Below are positions 48,992-57,621 of a DNA stretch of 64,000 bases, one piece after another (positions within the stretch are counted from its first letter, which is position 1; every line of letters begins with the position of its first letter). The DNA lies in NCBI GenBank assembly GCA_947380295.1, contig CANCQK010000008.1, forward strand, positions 1 through 64,000, given 5' to 3'. This DNA comes from Bdellovibrionales bacterium. Its GTDB lineage: Bacteria > Bdellovibrionota > UBA1018. Below the pieces are notes generated by a model. It was given only the letters and a program-made list of their open reading frames with translations. It did not search any database and was not told where the DNA came from. A program made the translations under genes and the position numbers.

Positions 48992-49296
48992 GTTCGAGAC
49001 GTTAAGGTTGCAACTTTTGAGGCAATCCAGGCGTCACTTGGTTCATCGAGATTTTCACAGGCAATGACTTTTTTTGACAGGAGCGGGTGCTGCTCGACTA
49101 GAAAATTATTGAAATGAAACTTGGCCATACAGGGTCCGGCTAAAAGGATCTGACGGGCAGAAATGAGCTGGCGAGCTAGATCCTCAAAGGAGGGCTTTTT
49201 TAACACCTTTAGGTCCTCTAGATTTTCATGTTGGTGTCCTGAGAATTGAAGAATTCGTGCTTGATCTCGATCCATCCAAACTGCAAAACAAGTCAT
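48988..49296 (-). CDS. Small conserved-looking protein, unknown
   Basis: A 102-residue protein beginning MTCFAVWMDRDQARILQFSG, an alternating strand pattern resembling small bacterial release-factor-1-like (baeRF-type) proteins, followed by two helices and AGPCMAKFHFNNFLVEQ. I cannot assign a family. It overlaps the response regulator stop by four bases, tail to tail. Confidence 0.6.
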   Translation of the reverse strand: MTCFAVWMDRDQARILQFSGHQHENLEDLKVLKKPSFEDLARQLISARQILLAGPCMAKFHFNNFLVEQHPLLSKKVIACENLDEPSDAWIASKVATLTSRT

Positions 49297-49427
49297 TTAT
49301 GCTCCATTTTTAAACTGGAGCTTGCAACGAGTGGGCCAATTAAAAAGAATTTATGATTTAAAAATATGTATAAATCCTAATCAGAATTGGCCTGGTGCTT
49401 GCTAAATAATTACGCAGGGAGTAATTT

Positions 49428-49841
49428 ATGAAACAAATTCCGAAAATCGAAAAGTTCATGACCCCAATGCCTCATACTGTTGGAAAAGATATTCCAGTTG
49501 AGACCGCTTTAGATTTGATGAGGACCCACCGCATCCGTCACATCCCTGTGCAGGAGGGAGGTAAGTTGGTGGGCGTAGTAACAGATCGCGATATTAAGCT
49601 GGCTGGCTCCTTCGCTGAAACTGCTCAGCTCAAAGTGGACGATGTAATGACTCCTGATCCATACACAGTTCAGCCAAGAGCAGCGTTGGATGAAGTGGTT
49701 GCAGAAATGGCTGAGCATAAATATGGCTGTGCGATCGTGGTCCAAGATAACGGCAAAGTCGTAGGTGTGTTCACCGCTGTGGACGGACTTCGTGCATTTC
49801 ATGACGTGCTTCGCGAAAACTACAAGCCAGCTGATCACTGA
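49428..49841 (+). CDS. CBS-domain pair protein
   Basis: A 137-residue protein made of two CBS motifs: FMTPMPHTVGKDIPVETALD with HRIRHIPVQEGGKLVGVVTD, and VDDVMTPDPYTVQPRAALDE with KYGCAIVVQDNGKVVGVFT. Stand-alone CBS pairs bind adenosyl ligands such as AMP or ATP and act as energy sensors. A good ribosome binding site (cagggag) precedes the ATG. No fused effector domain. It is convergent with the glycosylase gene, three bases apart. Confidence 0.93.
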   Translation: MKQIPKIEKFMTPMPHTVGKDIPVETALDLMRTHRIRHIPVQEGGKLVGVVTDRDIKLAGSFAETAQLKVDDVMTPDPYTVQPRAALDEVVAEMAEHKYGCAIVVQDNGKVVGVFTAVDGLRAFHDVLRENYKPADH

Positions 49842-49844
49842 GGC

Positions 49845-50327
49845 TTATTGTGTAACTAGTTTTTTCCAATGTTGAATGTTCCAGTACCGAATTGCCAGTC
49901 CCGACGTCGACGGTAAAACAAAGACTTTCGTTTTTCCGATAGGCGCGTCTTGCAATCCGAAACAGACTGGTCTTTTTAAAAATTGCTGACCAGCATTTTT
50001 ACTTGTGAAAGCTAAGATCTGCGGTTGATAGCGCTCAATTTTCGCCTTGAGCGATTCTCGATCTTCGTTTGAAAAACTAAGTGTTTCGTCCTGACCAAAA
50101 CTGGTTTTGCTCAGATCCGTGAGGCCAAGGCCGTACAAGAGAAGCTCGGGATATTCTTGGGGCATGAGTTGCCGAGGAGTGAGTCCGATCTCGTAGAGCG
50201 TTTTCCAAAAGCGATTCCCTCGCCCAGCATAGTAGGCCTTGGCGCGGGCGGACTGTGTTCCAGGTGCTGTGCCACAAAAAATAATTTTTAAATTAGGAGC
50301 CAGTAAATCAGGTAAAATGATCATCAA
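49845..50327 (-). CDS. mug: Mug/TDG-type uracil (G:U/G:T mismatch) DNA glycosylase
   Basis: A 160-residue member of the Mug/TDG branch of uracil-DNA glycosylases. FCGTAPGTQSARAKAYYAGR aligns with motif 1 (G-I-N-P-G region), FWKTLYEIGL follows, and VLPSTSGLA aligns with motif 2. It removes uracil or thymine from mispairs with G. In Mug the general-acid position is Asn; here GTAPGT varies, so the substrate range may differ. The preceding peroxiredoxin gene is on the same strand. Confidence 0.85.
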   Translation of the reverse strand: MMIILPDLLAPNLKIIFCGTAPGTQSARAKAYYAGRGNRFWKTLYEIGLTPRQLMPQEYPELLLYGLGLTDLSKTSFGQDETLSFSNEDRESLKAKIERYQPQILAFTSKNAGQQFLKRPVCFGLQDAPIGKTKVFVLPSTSGLAIRYWNIQHWKKLVTQ

Positions 50328-50386
50328 GGTTTCGTTCGGGTGATTGAGGGATTTACCTCTCTGTAGGAGATTTTTGGATTTGCACC

Positions 50387-50929
50387 TTAAACCAGCTCGT
50401 TGAGAACACTCTCGACGTGCCCAGGTACCTTTACTTTACGATAGATCATCTGAATTTTGCCGTCACTTCCAATGACGAAGGTAGTTCTTTCGATTCCCAT
50501 ATACTTGCGGCCATACATAGACTTCTCTTTCCAAACACCAAATGCCTCGCACATCGTTGCTTCAGGGTCAGAAAGGAGCTCGAAATGGAGGTCGTATTTT
50601 GCTTTGAATTTTTTGTGACTCGCTACTGAATCTTTGCTGACTCCAAAGATTTGATAACCTTTCTTTTTGAACTGATTGAAGGCATCTCGAAAGTCACAAG
50701 ACTCTTGAGTGCATCCTGAAGTCATGTCTTTGGGGTAAAAATAGATAACGACTTTTTTGCCCTTCAGGTCTTGATGGCTGAACTGATCTCCGGATTCATT
50801 GAGAGCTGAGAATCGAGGAAGTCGATCGCCTGCGTTCAGCCCTGTGTCGACTGACAGATCCTTCTTCGGTTTTACGGGTTTTGAATGAGGCGATTTCTTG
50901 GATGGTGTGAGTGTTTTTATTGCTTTCAT
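50387..50929 (-). CDS. bcp: Bcp/PrxQ-type peroxiredoxin with Lys-rich N-terminal extension
   Basis: The start is set at ATG 50929; a TTG at 50962 would overlap the dehydrogenase stop by four bases and lacks a ribosome binding site. The 180-residue protein has a basic N-terminal extension (TPSKKSPHSKPVKPKKD) before the peroxiredoxin fold. FYPKDMTSGCTQESCDFRD holds the peroxidatic Cys and, five residues on, a resolving Cys, as in PrxQ. It reduces peroxides with thioredoxin. It is likely an operon with the D-2-hydroxyacid dehydrogenase upstream. Confidence 0.9.
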   Translation of the reverse strand: MKAIKTLTPSKKSPHSKPVKPKKDLSVDTGLNAGDRLPRFSALNESGDQFSHQDLKGKKVVIYFYPKDMTSGCTQESCDFRDAFNQFKKKGYQIFGVSKDSVASHKKFKAKYDLHFELLSDPEATMCEAFGVWKEKSMYGRKYMGIERTTFVIGSDGKIQMIYRKVKVPGHVESVLNELV

Positions 50930-50958
50930 TGTCTTGTCCAATTCTATTTTTTGAGGGG

Positions 50959-51951
50959 TCAAAGTCTAACTTCGTTCATTAATAAGCCATTTTTTTCGAA
51001 GCTTGAAATATTTTCAAGCGTTGTTTCAGCGATGTGTACGAGTGCCTCATGCGTGAGAAAGGCTTGGTGCGAGGTGATTAAGACGTTAGGAAATGTGAGG
51101 AGTCTCGCTAGGATGTCATCTTGTAGGCAGGATTCGGAGAGATCTTGAAAGAAAATATTTTCCTCTTCTTCGTAAACATCTAAACCCGCTGCACCCAGGT
51201 GCCCATGCTTGAGAGAGGTAATGAGTGCCTTAGTATCGATGAGTCCACCACGGCCGGTGTTGATCAGGTAAACGCCTGGTTTCATTTTTGCTAAAGAGGC
51301 CTCATTGATGATGTGATGGGTTGTTTCGTTGAGAGGGATATGAAGCGAGATCACGTCTGAACGCGAGTAGATTTCATCGAGTTGAACATATTGGACTCCA
51401 AGGGTGATGAGATCCGGATTGGGTTCAAGGTCATAAGCAAGAACGTTACAACCGAATCCTTTCATGATGGTGGCCATGACAGTTCCGATTTTTCCTGTTC
51501 CGAGGATTCCTACAGTTTTTCCAAAGAGATCAAAGCCCACGAGTCCTTCAAGAGAAAAGTTGAGCTCTCGGACCCGCGAGTTGGCGCGGGTGATTTTTCG
51601 ATTGAGAGCAAGGAGGAGGGCTACTGCATGCTCTGCAACTGCGTGAGGAGAGTAGGCCGGCACTCGAACGACTGGGAGAGCGAGTTTTTGTGCTGCGCAG
51701 AGATCGACGTGGTTAAAACCAGCAGATCTGAGTGCGATGAGTCGAACGCCCTCGGATTTGAGGATGGTGAGCGAGGCTTCGTTGAGGCGATCGTTGACAA
51801 AAGCACAAATGGCCGGGAATTGGGAAGCCAGCTTGGCGGTTTCTGGCGTGAGTCGAGACTCAAAGTAGGTGATCTCATGGCCGAAGCGAGTGTTGACTTC
51901 GTCAAAAGCTTTTTTTTCAAACCGGTGCATGTCAAAGAATGCGACTTTCAT
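50959..51951 (-). CDS. ldhA: D-2-hydroxyacid (D-lactate) dehydrogenase
   Basis: A 330-residue NAD-dependent enzyme. The Rossmann motif is GKTVGILGTGKIGTVMA, the substrate-binding segment is LRSAGFNHVDLCAA, and the catalytic Arg, Glu and His are in NTGRGGLIDTKAL, GLDVYEEE and LITSHQAFLTHEAL. YSPHAVAEHAVALLLALNRK is typical of LdhA. It reduces pyruvate to D-lactate. It is first of a probable two-gene operon with bcp. Confidence 0.94.
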   Translation of the reverse strand: MKVAFFDMHRFEKKAFDEVNTRFGHEITYFESRLTPETAKLASQFPAICAFVNDRLNEASLTILKSEGVRLIALRSAGFNHVDLCAAQKLALPVVRVPAYSPHAVAEHAVALLLALNRKITRANSRVRELNFSLEGLVGFDLFGKTVGILGTGKIGTVMATIMKGFGCNVLAYDLEPNPDLITLGVQYVQLDEIYSRSDVISLHIPLNETTHHIINEASLAKMKPGVYLINTGRGGLIDTKALITSLKHGHLGAAGLDVYEEEENIFFQDLSESCLQDDILARLLTFPNVLITSHQAFLTHEALVHIAETTLENISSFEKNGLLMNEVRL

Positions 51952-52018
51952 TTGGAGCCTCCTGGGTGATTCGCAGATATCTCTTTAACAGAGGATCAGG
52001 GAGTGCGAAACTCTATCT

Positions 52019-53506
52019 ATGAATTTTGCTTGTGCCAAAAGAATCTATAAGAATTCAAACTTATTCTGGTTATTATTAGTTGGGATTATTCTGCGGGTAT
52101 TGGTTGCTGTGACGCGGAATGACCTAGTTTGGCCGGATGAACATTTTATGACGCTGGAGCCCGCTTCAAAAATTGTATTTGATCGAGCTTATCTAGCCTG
52201 GGAGTGGCAGGAGGGGTATCGAGCTTGGACTCTTCCGCTCCTCTATGTTCCTGTCCTTTTTATTTGTAAGATAGTCGGAATTACGGGGGGCTTGATTCCT
52301 ATCTATGCTAGCCGACTTTTTACTGCCTTGATCGCAGGATGGTCTTTGCTGAAGTGGGATGAGATTCTCCGGTTGGCTCGGTTGCGCCCCTGGGCTAGAA
52401 CTCTCAGTTTTGCAGGGCTTGCCCTAGGTGGTCCCATGGTTGTCTGGGGGGTTACGTGTTTAGGTGATCACTGGTTAATGATGGCTTGGATGGCATTAAT
52501 TCCAGCCATCTATCGTCTCAGTTCAAGAAGTTCAGACTGGGATTGGGTGAAAGTTGGGCTGCTTGCAGGGATGCCGATCCTCATTAAATATCAAGCTGGG
52601 ATCTTTGCATTAGCGCTTGGGCTTGGGTTTATCTTTCAGAGGAAGACGCTCCGTCAGTTGATTTTTTTCTCGTTAGGGGTGCTGGTTCATCCGGTTTTGA
52701 TGGGCCTTTTGGACTGGATGACTTATGGGCAGCCTTTTTCTTCTTTGATTCAGCAGGTTTCGAGGGGGGAGGAGACCTCCCGGTTTTACGGCGTTGATTC
52801 TTGGTATGATTATTTTCCTCGCTTGTTCAATGATCAGGGGGTCTGGTTATTTGGTCTCCTGGGTATTTTACTTGGGGTGTGTTTAGTGCGTTGGCGAGCT
52901 ACGACCCGATTTGTTGCGATCCGAGGGCGATTCCTTTGGATGGTTCTCGGGCCGGCGCTTCTTTATTTTCTTTTTCACATCCGCATCCCACATAAAGAGA
53001 CCCGCTTTCTTGTTCCGATTCTTCCGGCTCTTTATTTTCTGGTTGGGGTTGGCCTCCATCTCACTCCTGGGCTGGTTTTTCTCCGACGACTGAGTTTTAA
53101 GTGGTCTTTGCCAGCTTGGGGGCGGCCGCTTTTAGTGGGAGTGCTTGGCGGGATTTCATTTTTTTGGATCTGGAATACGCCGACCTACCTGACTTCGGTT
53201 AATATTGCCCCCTTGGAGGCGCAGGTCTACCGTCTTCAAAAGTCATCAGTTGGGGGTAGTAGTTGCTTGCTCCTCCTAGATCACCATTGGTCTTGGACCC
53301 GGGGGCGACTGATTCTAGGAGGCGGGGTGGATGTGATCGAAAAGCATGTGTCTGAGATTTCTCCGGGCCAGGATTCAGGGTGCTTCTATGCAATCTTACC
53401 GGCGAGTAAAATGTCTGAGTTTCAGGCTCGAGTTTCGTCAGGTTCTTGGACTTTTGTTGAAAGCACACCCAGTGGGTATGTCTTGCTTCAAAAGTTTCAT
53501 ATTTAA
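52019..53506 (+). CDS. GT22-like membrane mannosyltransferase
   Basis: A 495-residue protein with about ten membrane helices. Near the N-terminus WPDEHFMTLEPA (Asp40, Glu41, His42) matches the D-E motif of GT-C family 22 enzymes. IPHKETRFLVPILPALY (His325-Lys-Glu) matches the HKE-x-R-F motif of ALG9/PIG-B-like transferases. These use dolichol- or polyprenyl-phosphate-mannose in eukaryotes; the bacterial acceptor is unknown, perhaps envelope glycan or lipid. Standing alone, it is followed by a DUF971 gene. Confidence 0.85.
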   Translation: MNFACAKRIYKNSNLFWLLLVGIILRVLVAVTRNDLVWPDEHFMTLEPASKIVFDRAYLAWEWQEGYRAWTLPLLYVPVLFICKIVGITGGLIPIYASRLFTALIAGWSLLKWDEILRLARLRPWARTLSFAGLALGGPMVVWGVTCLGDHWLMMAWMALIPAIYRLSSRSSDWDWVKVGLLAGMPILIKYQAGIFALALGLGFIFQRKTLRQLIFFSLGVLVHPVLMGLLDWMTYGQPFSSLIQQVSRGEETSRFYGVDSWYDYFPRLFNDQGVWLFGLLGILLGVCLVRWRATTRFVAIRGRFLWMVLGPALLYFLFHIRIPHKETRFLVPILPALYFLVGVGLHLTPGLVFLRRLSFKWSLPAWGRPLLVGVLGGISFFWIWNTPTYLTSVNIAPLEAQVYRLQKSSVGGSSCLLLLDHHWSWTRGRLILGGGVDVIEKHVSEISPGQDSGCFYAILPASKMSEFQARVSSGSWTFVESTPSGYVLLQKFHI

Positions 53507-53526
53507 GGATCGGTGTCAGTAGTGCT

Positions 53527-53856
53527 ATGAGAGTAGCTATGACCCCAAATCCAATTTTAATTCAGCCGCACAGTTCAACCGAGATTCTTTTGGGTTGGAA
53601 CAATAATGAACGGTACGCTCTCCCTTATAGCGAGCTTCGCTTTTACTGCCCTTGTGCAGGGTGCGTGGATGAGCATACGGGCCAAAGAACCGTGGAACGC
53701 TCCTCAATTGATCCTGAGATTCGCCCTACCGGTGTGAATCTCGTAGGACGCTATGCAGTGGCTATCACCTGGAGCGATCGCCATGATACAGGGATGTATC
53801 ACTACGAACGGCTCTGGGAGCTTTGCCAGAAACAGGGACGGAAGCTCGAGTCCTAG
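53527..53856 (+). CDS. DUF971 protein
   Basis: A 109-residue protein of the DUF971/GBBH-like N-terminal family: LPYSELRFYCPCAGCVDEHT with the paired cysteines, then GRYAVAITWSDRHDTGMYHY. In other proteins it precedes hydroxylases or is linked to Fe-S carriers such as ApbC. The role as a stand-alone is unknown. It follows the GT22-like gene by 20 bases. Confidence 0.88.
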   Translation: MRVAMTPNPILIQPHSSTEILLGWNNNERYALPYSELRFYCPCAGCVDEHTGQRTVERSSIDPEIRPTGVNLVGRYAVAITWSDRHDTGMYHYERLWELCQKQGRKLES

Positions 53857-53901
53857 GGCAAAAGCCGATGTTTCATCAGCTCTCGTTCTTGGCTGCTGTC
53901 T

Positions 53902-54117
53902 CTATTCAGATTTTTTGGTCGATGCTGAGCTGCTAGATCCCTTCTTATAGTCGGTGGTGTACCAACCTGAGCCTTTTAATGCGAAGGAGCCAAGGCTCAT
54001 GAGCTTAGTCACGGGAGCTTGGCAGTCTGGGCAGGCGCTCAGAGGCGCTTCTGAGGACTTCTGCACCACTTCAAAGGTTTTGTCACAACTTTCACAACGG
54101 TATTCGTAAAGAGGCAT
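53902..54117 (-). CDS. FmdB-type zinc-ribbon protein
   Basis: A 71-residue protein starting MPLYEYRCESCDKTFEVVQ with a second knuckle ACPDCQAPV, giving a four-cysteine zinc ribbon. The C-terminal half is polar (Ser/Lys-rich). The family is FmdB regulatory proteins; its function is unclear. It is convergent with DUF971. Confidence 0.93.
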   Translation of the reverse strand: MPLYEYRCESCDKTFEVVQKSSEAPLSACPDCQAPVTKLMSLGSFALKGSGWYTTDYKKGSSSSASTKKSE

Positions 54118-54205
54118 ACGGTAAAAGTAATGATCGATTTCCTTCTGTCAATAGACCTCGCTTATTTTTTGAGTTAAGGTCAATTAAAACAGGGGAGGTT
54201 CAGCT

Positions 54206-55204
54206 ATGTCTCAGTCTTCAGTGCGCCCAATTTCAACCGCTTTTACTCAACTTTTAGGATGCGATTACCCGATTATTGGGGCTCCTATGTTTCTGGTGAG
54301 TAATGCGGAGCTGGTTTCTGCGGTGAGTTCAGCAGGGGGGATAGGGGCTGCTCCTTCTCTCAATTGGCGAACATCGGCGGAGTTTCGTGAGCAAATCCGT
54401 AAGATTAAGCGGATGACGAACCGACCTTTTGGGATCAATCTGATTGTGAATCAGGCTAATCCTCGTGTCGCTCAAGATCTCGAGGTTTGCGTTGAAGAGC
54501 GTGTTCCGCTGGTCATTACCTCTTTGGGGAACCCAAAGGAGACCATTAAAAGGATGCATGCAGTGGGTGGCAAAGTTTTTTGCGATGTGACCAATCTTGC
54601 TTATGCCAAAAAAGTTGAGGATCTGGGCGCAGATGGCGTAGTTGCTGTGGCTTCTGGAGCTGGTGGGCATGCGGGCCCAATTTCGCCTTTGGTTTTAATT
54701 CCTTACCTCAAAAAACATCTCAAAATCCCGGTGGTTGCGGCAGGCGGTATTACGACCGGTGACCAGGTTGCAGCTGCGATTGCTTTGGGGGCTTCAGCCG
54801 TTCAGATTGGAACTCGATTCATTGCCACTCATGAGAGCGCCGTAGACCAGGCGTACAAGAACGCCATCTTGAATGCAGAGCCTGAAGATATCGTGATGAC
54901 CAAAAAGATTTCAGGCACCCCGGCTGCAGTGATTAGAACCCCGTATATTGAAAAACAGGGGCTCGAGCTGAACCCCGTTGAGGCCTTTTTGTTTAAGCAC
55001 CCTCAGACCAAGAAGTACATGAAGATGATTCGAGCTTACCTGGGCTCTAAAGCTCTCGAAAAAGCGGTTGCAGGCCCAACTTGGAAAGAAGTTTGGAGCG
55101 CTGGGCAGGGCGTAGGACTCATCGACAAGATCATGCCTGCTGCTGACGTGGTTGCGGAGTTGGTAGAGGATTACTATAAGACCTGCGAGCAGTTGCCGCG
55201 GTAA
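54206..55204 (+). CDS. Nitronate monooxygenase / FMN-dependent enoyl reductase-like
   Basis: A 332-residue TIM-barrel flavoprotein of the NMO/FabK group. CDYPIIGAPMFLVSNAELVS opens the barrel, VAAGGITTGDQVAAAIALGA and VQIGTRFIATHES bind FMN phosphate, and GADGVVAVASGAGGHAGPIS carries the family's Gly-rich loop with the active-site His. It oxidises nitronates or acts as an enoyl reductase; the family does not allow a clear choice. Ribosome binding site ggggaggt upstream. Confidence 0.9.
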   Translation: MSQSSVRPISTAFTQLLGCDYPIIGAPMFLVSNAELVSAVSSAGGIGAAPSLNWRTSAEFREQIRKIKRMTNRPFGINLIVNQANPRVAQDLEVCVEERVPLVITSLGNPKETIKRMHAVGGKVFCDVTNLAYAKKVEDLGADGVVAVASGAGGHAGPISPLVLIPYLKKHLKIPVVAAGGITTGDQVAAAIALGASAVQIGTRFIATHESAVDQAYKNAILNAEPEDIVMTKKISGTPAAVIRTPYIEKQGLELNPVEAFLFKHPQTKKYMKMIRAYLGSKALEKAVAGPTWKEVWSAGQGVGLIDKIMPAADVVAELVEDYYKTCEQLPR

Positions 55205-55243
55205 AAAAGAGCTCCCAGTCTCCTGAGTAGGCTGCCTTGACTC

Positions 55244-55792
55244 TTACTTTCGGATTGCTTGAGGAAAGCCGCTTCGTTTAAGGGCGTTGACGATGAGTCT
55301 ATCCTGAATTTGCGCATTTGTATTTGCTGCCCGGGCTTGCCGGAGGGCTTGAATTTGCCTTCTGACCGTTGGGTCTTTTGCGATTTGTTCCTTGGTTGCG
55401 CCACCGGCTTTGAGTTCAAGTGCTCTCTGTTGGAACGCTTTGAGGCCTTCATCTTTAGCTTGCTGAGTTTGTATTAGTCGGGCTCTCACTTGAGGAGCTT
55501 GTGCTAGAAGTGCTTGCTGGGCCTCTCTTAACTGATTTGCGATTTGGGCTCTTTTGGTTTCGTCCATTTTTTGTTGCTTCAATTGGCGGGTGGCGCTCTC
55601 CGCTACATTTTTGGGTGCGCTTCCTGGCTGGAGAAAATTTTTGACTGCGCCTTTCCATGTCCGTTGTTGCCCAGCTTGTGTCCCTTTTCCTGAGTAGTCG
55701 TGAAAGCCGGCATAGGAATCCTGCGCATGGAAGGGTGAGAGTGCAAAAGTTAAGGTAAAGATTGAACCCAGAATTGTTTTAAATCGAATCAT
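55244..55792 (-). CDS. Small exported helical protein beside the second papain-ankyrin gene (module B)
   Basis: The ATG at 55792 is preceded by gaggaaaaaagag, which decides it over the extension to 55861. The 182-residue protein has a signal peptide (ILGSIFTLTFALSPFHAQDS). The mature start is Gly/Tyr-rich (AGFHDYSGKGTQAGQQRTWK) and the rest a Gln/Ala/Lys-rich helical region (LREAQQALLAQAPQVRARLI). It resembles in layout the 13149 protein (RTW-x-G near the mature N-terminus, then charged helices). It is divergent from the papain-ankyrin gene at 55979. Function unknown; a partner role is inferred. Confidence 0.75.
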   Translation of the reverse strand: MIRFKTILGSIFTLTFALSPFHAQDSYAGFHDYSGKGTQAGQQRTWKGAVKNFLQPGSAPKNVAESATRQLKQQKMDETKRAQIANQLREAQQALLAQAPQVRARLIQTQQAKDEGLKAFQQRALELKAGGATKEQIAKDPTVRRQIQALRQARAANTNAQIQDRLIVNALKRSGFPQAIRK

Positions 55793-55978
55793 CTCTTTTT
55801 TCCTCTTCAGAACCTTTGATCTTAATCGTAGCAGGTTGAATTGATTTCGGCCGGAGCCCACTAATAGGCTACTATTGTAGATTCAATTAGTCAATTAATA
55901 AAGTCTTTCAATTTAATATTTGACTAATTTGATTTTTCCGTGTAGGGTCCGGTCGGACGGCTTGCCGCAGTGGTGATT

Positions 55979-57619
55979 ATGATTTTAAGACCTCATTACA
56001 TCCTTTCCAGTTCGGTTTTTTTGATCTCAGGATTTTTTCTCAGTTTGTTTGGTGCTCCGGTGGTCCGGGCACAAGCTTTGGTTCCATCTTGTTCAGATCC
56101 GAGTGGTTTGGTTGAAAAATACGAGATTGATCCACGATTTGAGCCAAGACAAAGTTTCGATCAAAAGACAACACCCACTTGCTTCGCTCAGTCTTCAACT
56201 TTTCTTCTTCAGTATTTAGTGAATTCGCACGGAGATTGGCTTGGGCAATCCGCAGCAAGGACGCCTGACCTCTCTGTGGTCGATGTAATCGCTCAGGCGA
56301 ATCAAAATAATTTTTTGGATGGAGGTACCTCCTTTGAAGTTTTGCATCGGCTCAGAAACCACCGAATTGCAGTCGATCAGGGACTTGATATCGAAGCAGT
56401 TTGGGAATTTAATTCTGAATTCTTGTTGCAGTCTATTTTTCAGTTTCAAGAAAGGCCTCAATGGCTTATTCGCGAATCACTTCCAGAGAAACTCAAGGAA
56501 TTGATTCCTGAGTGGGAAAAAAAAGTAGCTGCTTTTCCTGGCGTTGAATCGTTGGATCAGACGCCTTATCAGTTTTTAGACTTTGCAATGGAGCCTGAAA
56601 GGGTGAGTCTGCCGCCTTTTAATCTTCACGTTTTTGATCCCTCTTCAGAGTCACTGAAAGTTTTTGTCGGTGACTTAAGTGAAGATCAAGAAACTATTTT
56701 TCTGAAAGCCATTCATAAGTGGTTTCAGACTTCGGGTTCTAGCGTTGTCCCTCTTGAGGCTACTTATTGTGAGGTTTACAACGATTCAGAACAGGCCTGC
56801 GAAGGTCTCCATTCGATTACGTTGGTTGGTTTGCGGACACATTGCGATCTTGAGGGGCACTGCTCAGATTCGTGGCGCGTTCGAGGGAGCTGGGGAGGGG
56901 AAAAAGATGGGTGGTTCGAGGCTTTACCTTTGGCTCGAGCAATTTTGGCAGGACATGCGAGTTTGTCATATATTCAACCGTGTTGGGATTCAAAAAGGTC
57001 CGAGCGCAGACGGACAGGGGAAAGCTGCTTGCCTCAGATCTTGGGGCTCACCTTAGATCGTGGAAACAGGTATTCTGCTTCCCATCCACTTCATTATCTT
57101 GCTTCAGCCCATGACGAAGATTTATTTTTTGAGCTGATCGAACAACTTAGAGTGAGTGGTCAGCTCGACACAGAAATTAAAAAAAGGGTAGAATTTTCGA
57201 AAACATTAGGACACGTGGCTGTGTCGAGTCAATCGAATCGAATTTTGACTTGGATTGCTAAAAATTACCCTGAGGTTTTATGGGGATTAAGTGAAAATAA
57301 TAGTAGTGCCGCCCATTTAGCTGTTTCTTCGGGGAGTCTGGACGCAGTCAAAATTCTCTGGGAGTGGGTACCTGGCCTGTTTAACGTGAAAGATCAGGGG
57401 GGGTTTCTCCCTTCTGATTGGGCAGCGCTGAAGGTGAATCTTGTATTACTTGAAAATCTTCATAAACTGAATCCGAAGTTGATCGTGACAAAAAATGGAC
57501 TTGGATGGACCCCGCTAGAACTATTGAAGATTGAAGATCGAGATGCCTATCGGCGGTTTAAAAAAACAGTTTATCCTTGGTATCAAAGACTGTGGAAAAA
57601 ACTAAAAATCAAATCGTAA
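55979..57619 (+). CDS. Exported papain-like/ankyrin protein, catalytic Asn replaced by Gly (module B)
   Basis: The ATG at 55979 gives a good signal peptide (LSSSVFLISGFFLSLFGAPV); GTGs at 55970/55973 are alternatives. From this start, Cys68 lies in TPTCFAQSSTFLLQYL, His278 in LHSITLVGL, and the position of the catalytic Asn is Gly303 in SWRVRGSWGGEKDGWF. The opening EIDPRFEPR and the strings LHRL, AIHKWFQ and NLHVFD are shared with the 14048 protein, so the two are paralogues. The C-terminal third holds ankyrin-like units (HPLHYLASAHDE, SAAHLAVSSGSLDAVKI, GFLPSDWAALKVN). With Asn lost, activity may be reduced, since Asn is not strictly essential in papain. Confidence 0.78.
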   Translation: MILRPHYILSSSVFLISGFFLSLFGAPVVRAQALVPSCSDPSGLVEKYEIDPRFEPRQSFDQKTTPTCFAQSSTFLLQYLVNSHGDWLGQSAARTPDLSVVDVIAQANQNNFLDGGTSFEVLHRLRNHRIAVDQGLDIEAVWEFNSEFLLQSIFQFQERPQWLIRESLPEKLKELIPEWEKKVAAFPGVESLDQTPYQFLDFAMEPERVSLPPFNLHVFDPSSESLKVFVGDLSEDQETIFLKAIHKWFQTSGSSVVPLEATYCEVYNDSEQACEGLHSITLVGLRTHCDLEGHCSDSWRVRGSWGGEKDGWFEALPLARAILAGHASLSYIQPCWDSKRSERRRTGESCLPQILGLTLDRGNRYSASHPLHYLASAHDEDLFFELIEQLRVSGQLDTEIKKRVEFSKTLGHVAVSSQSNRILTWIAKNYPEVLWGLSENNSSAAHLAVSSGSLDAVKILWEWVPGLFNVKDQGGFLPSDWAALKVNLVLLENLHKLNPKLIVTKNGLGWTPLELLKIEDRDAYRRFKKTVYPWYQRLWKKLKIKS

Positions 57620-57621
57620 TT

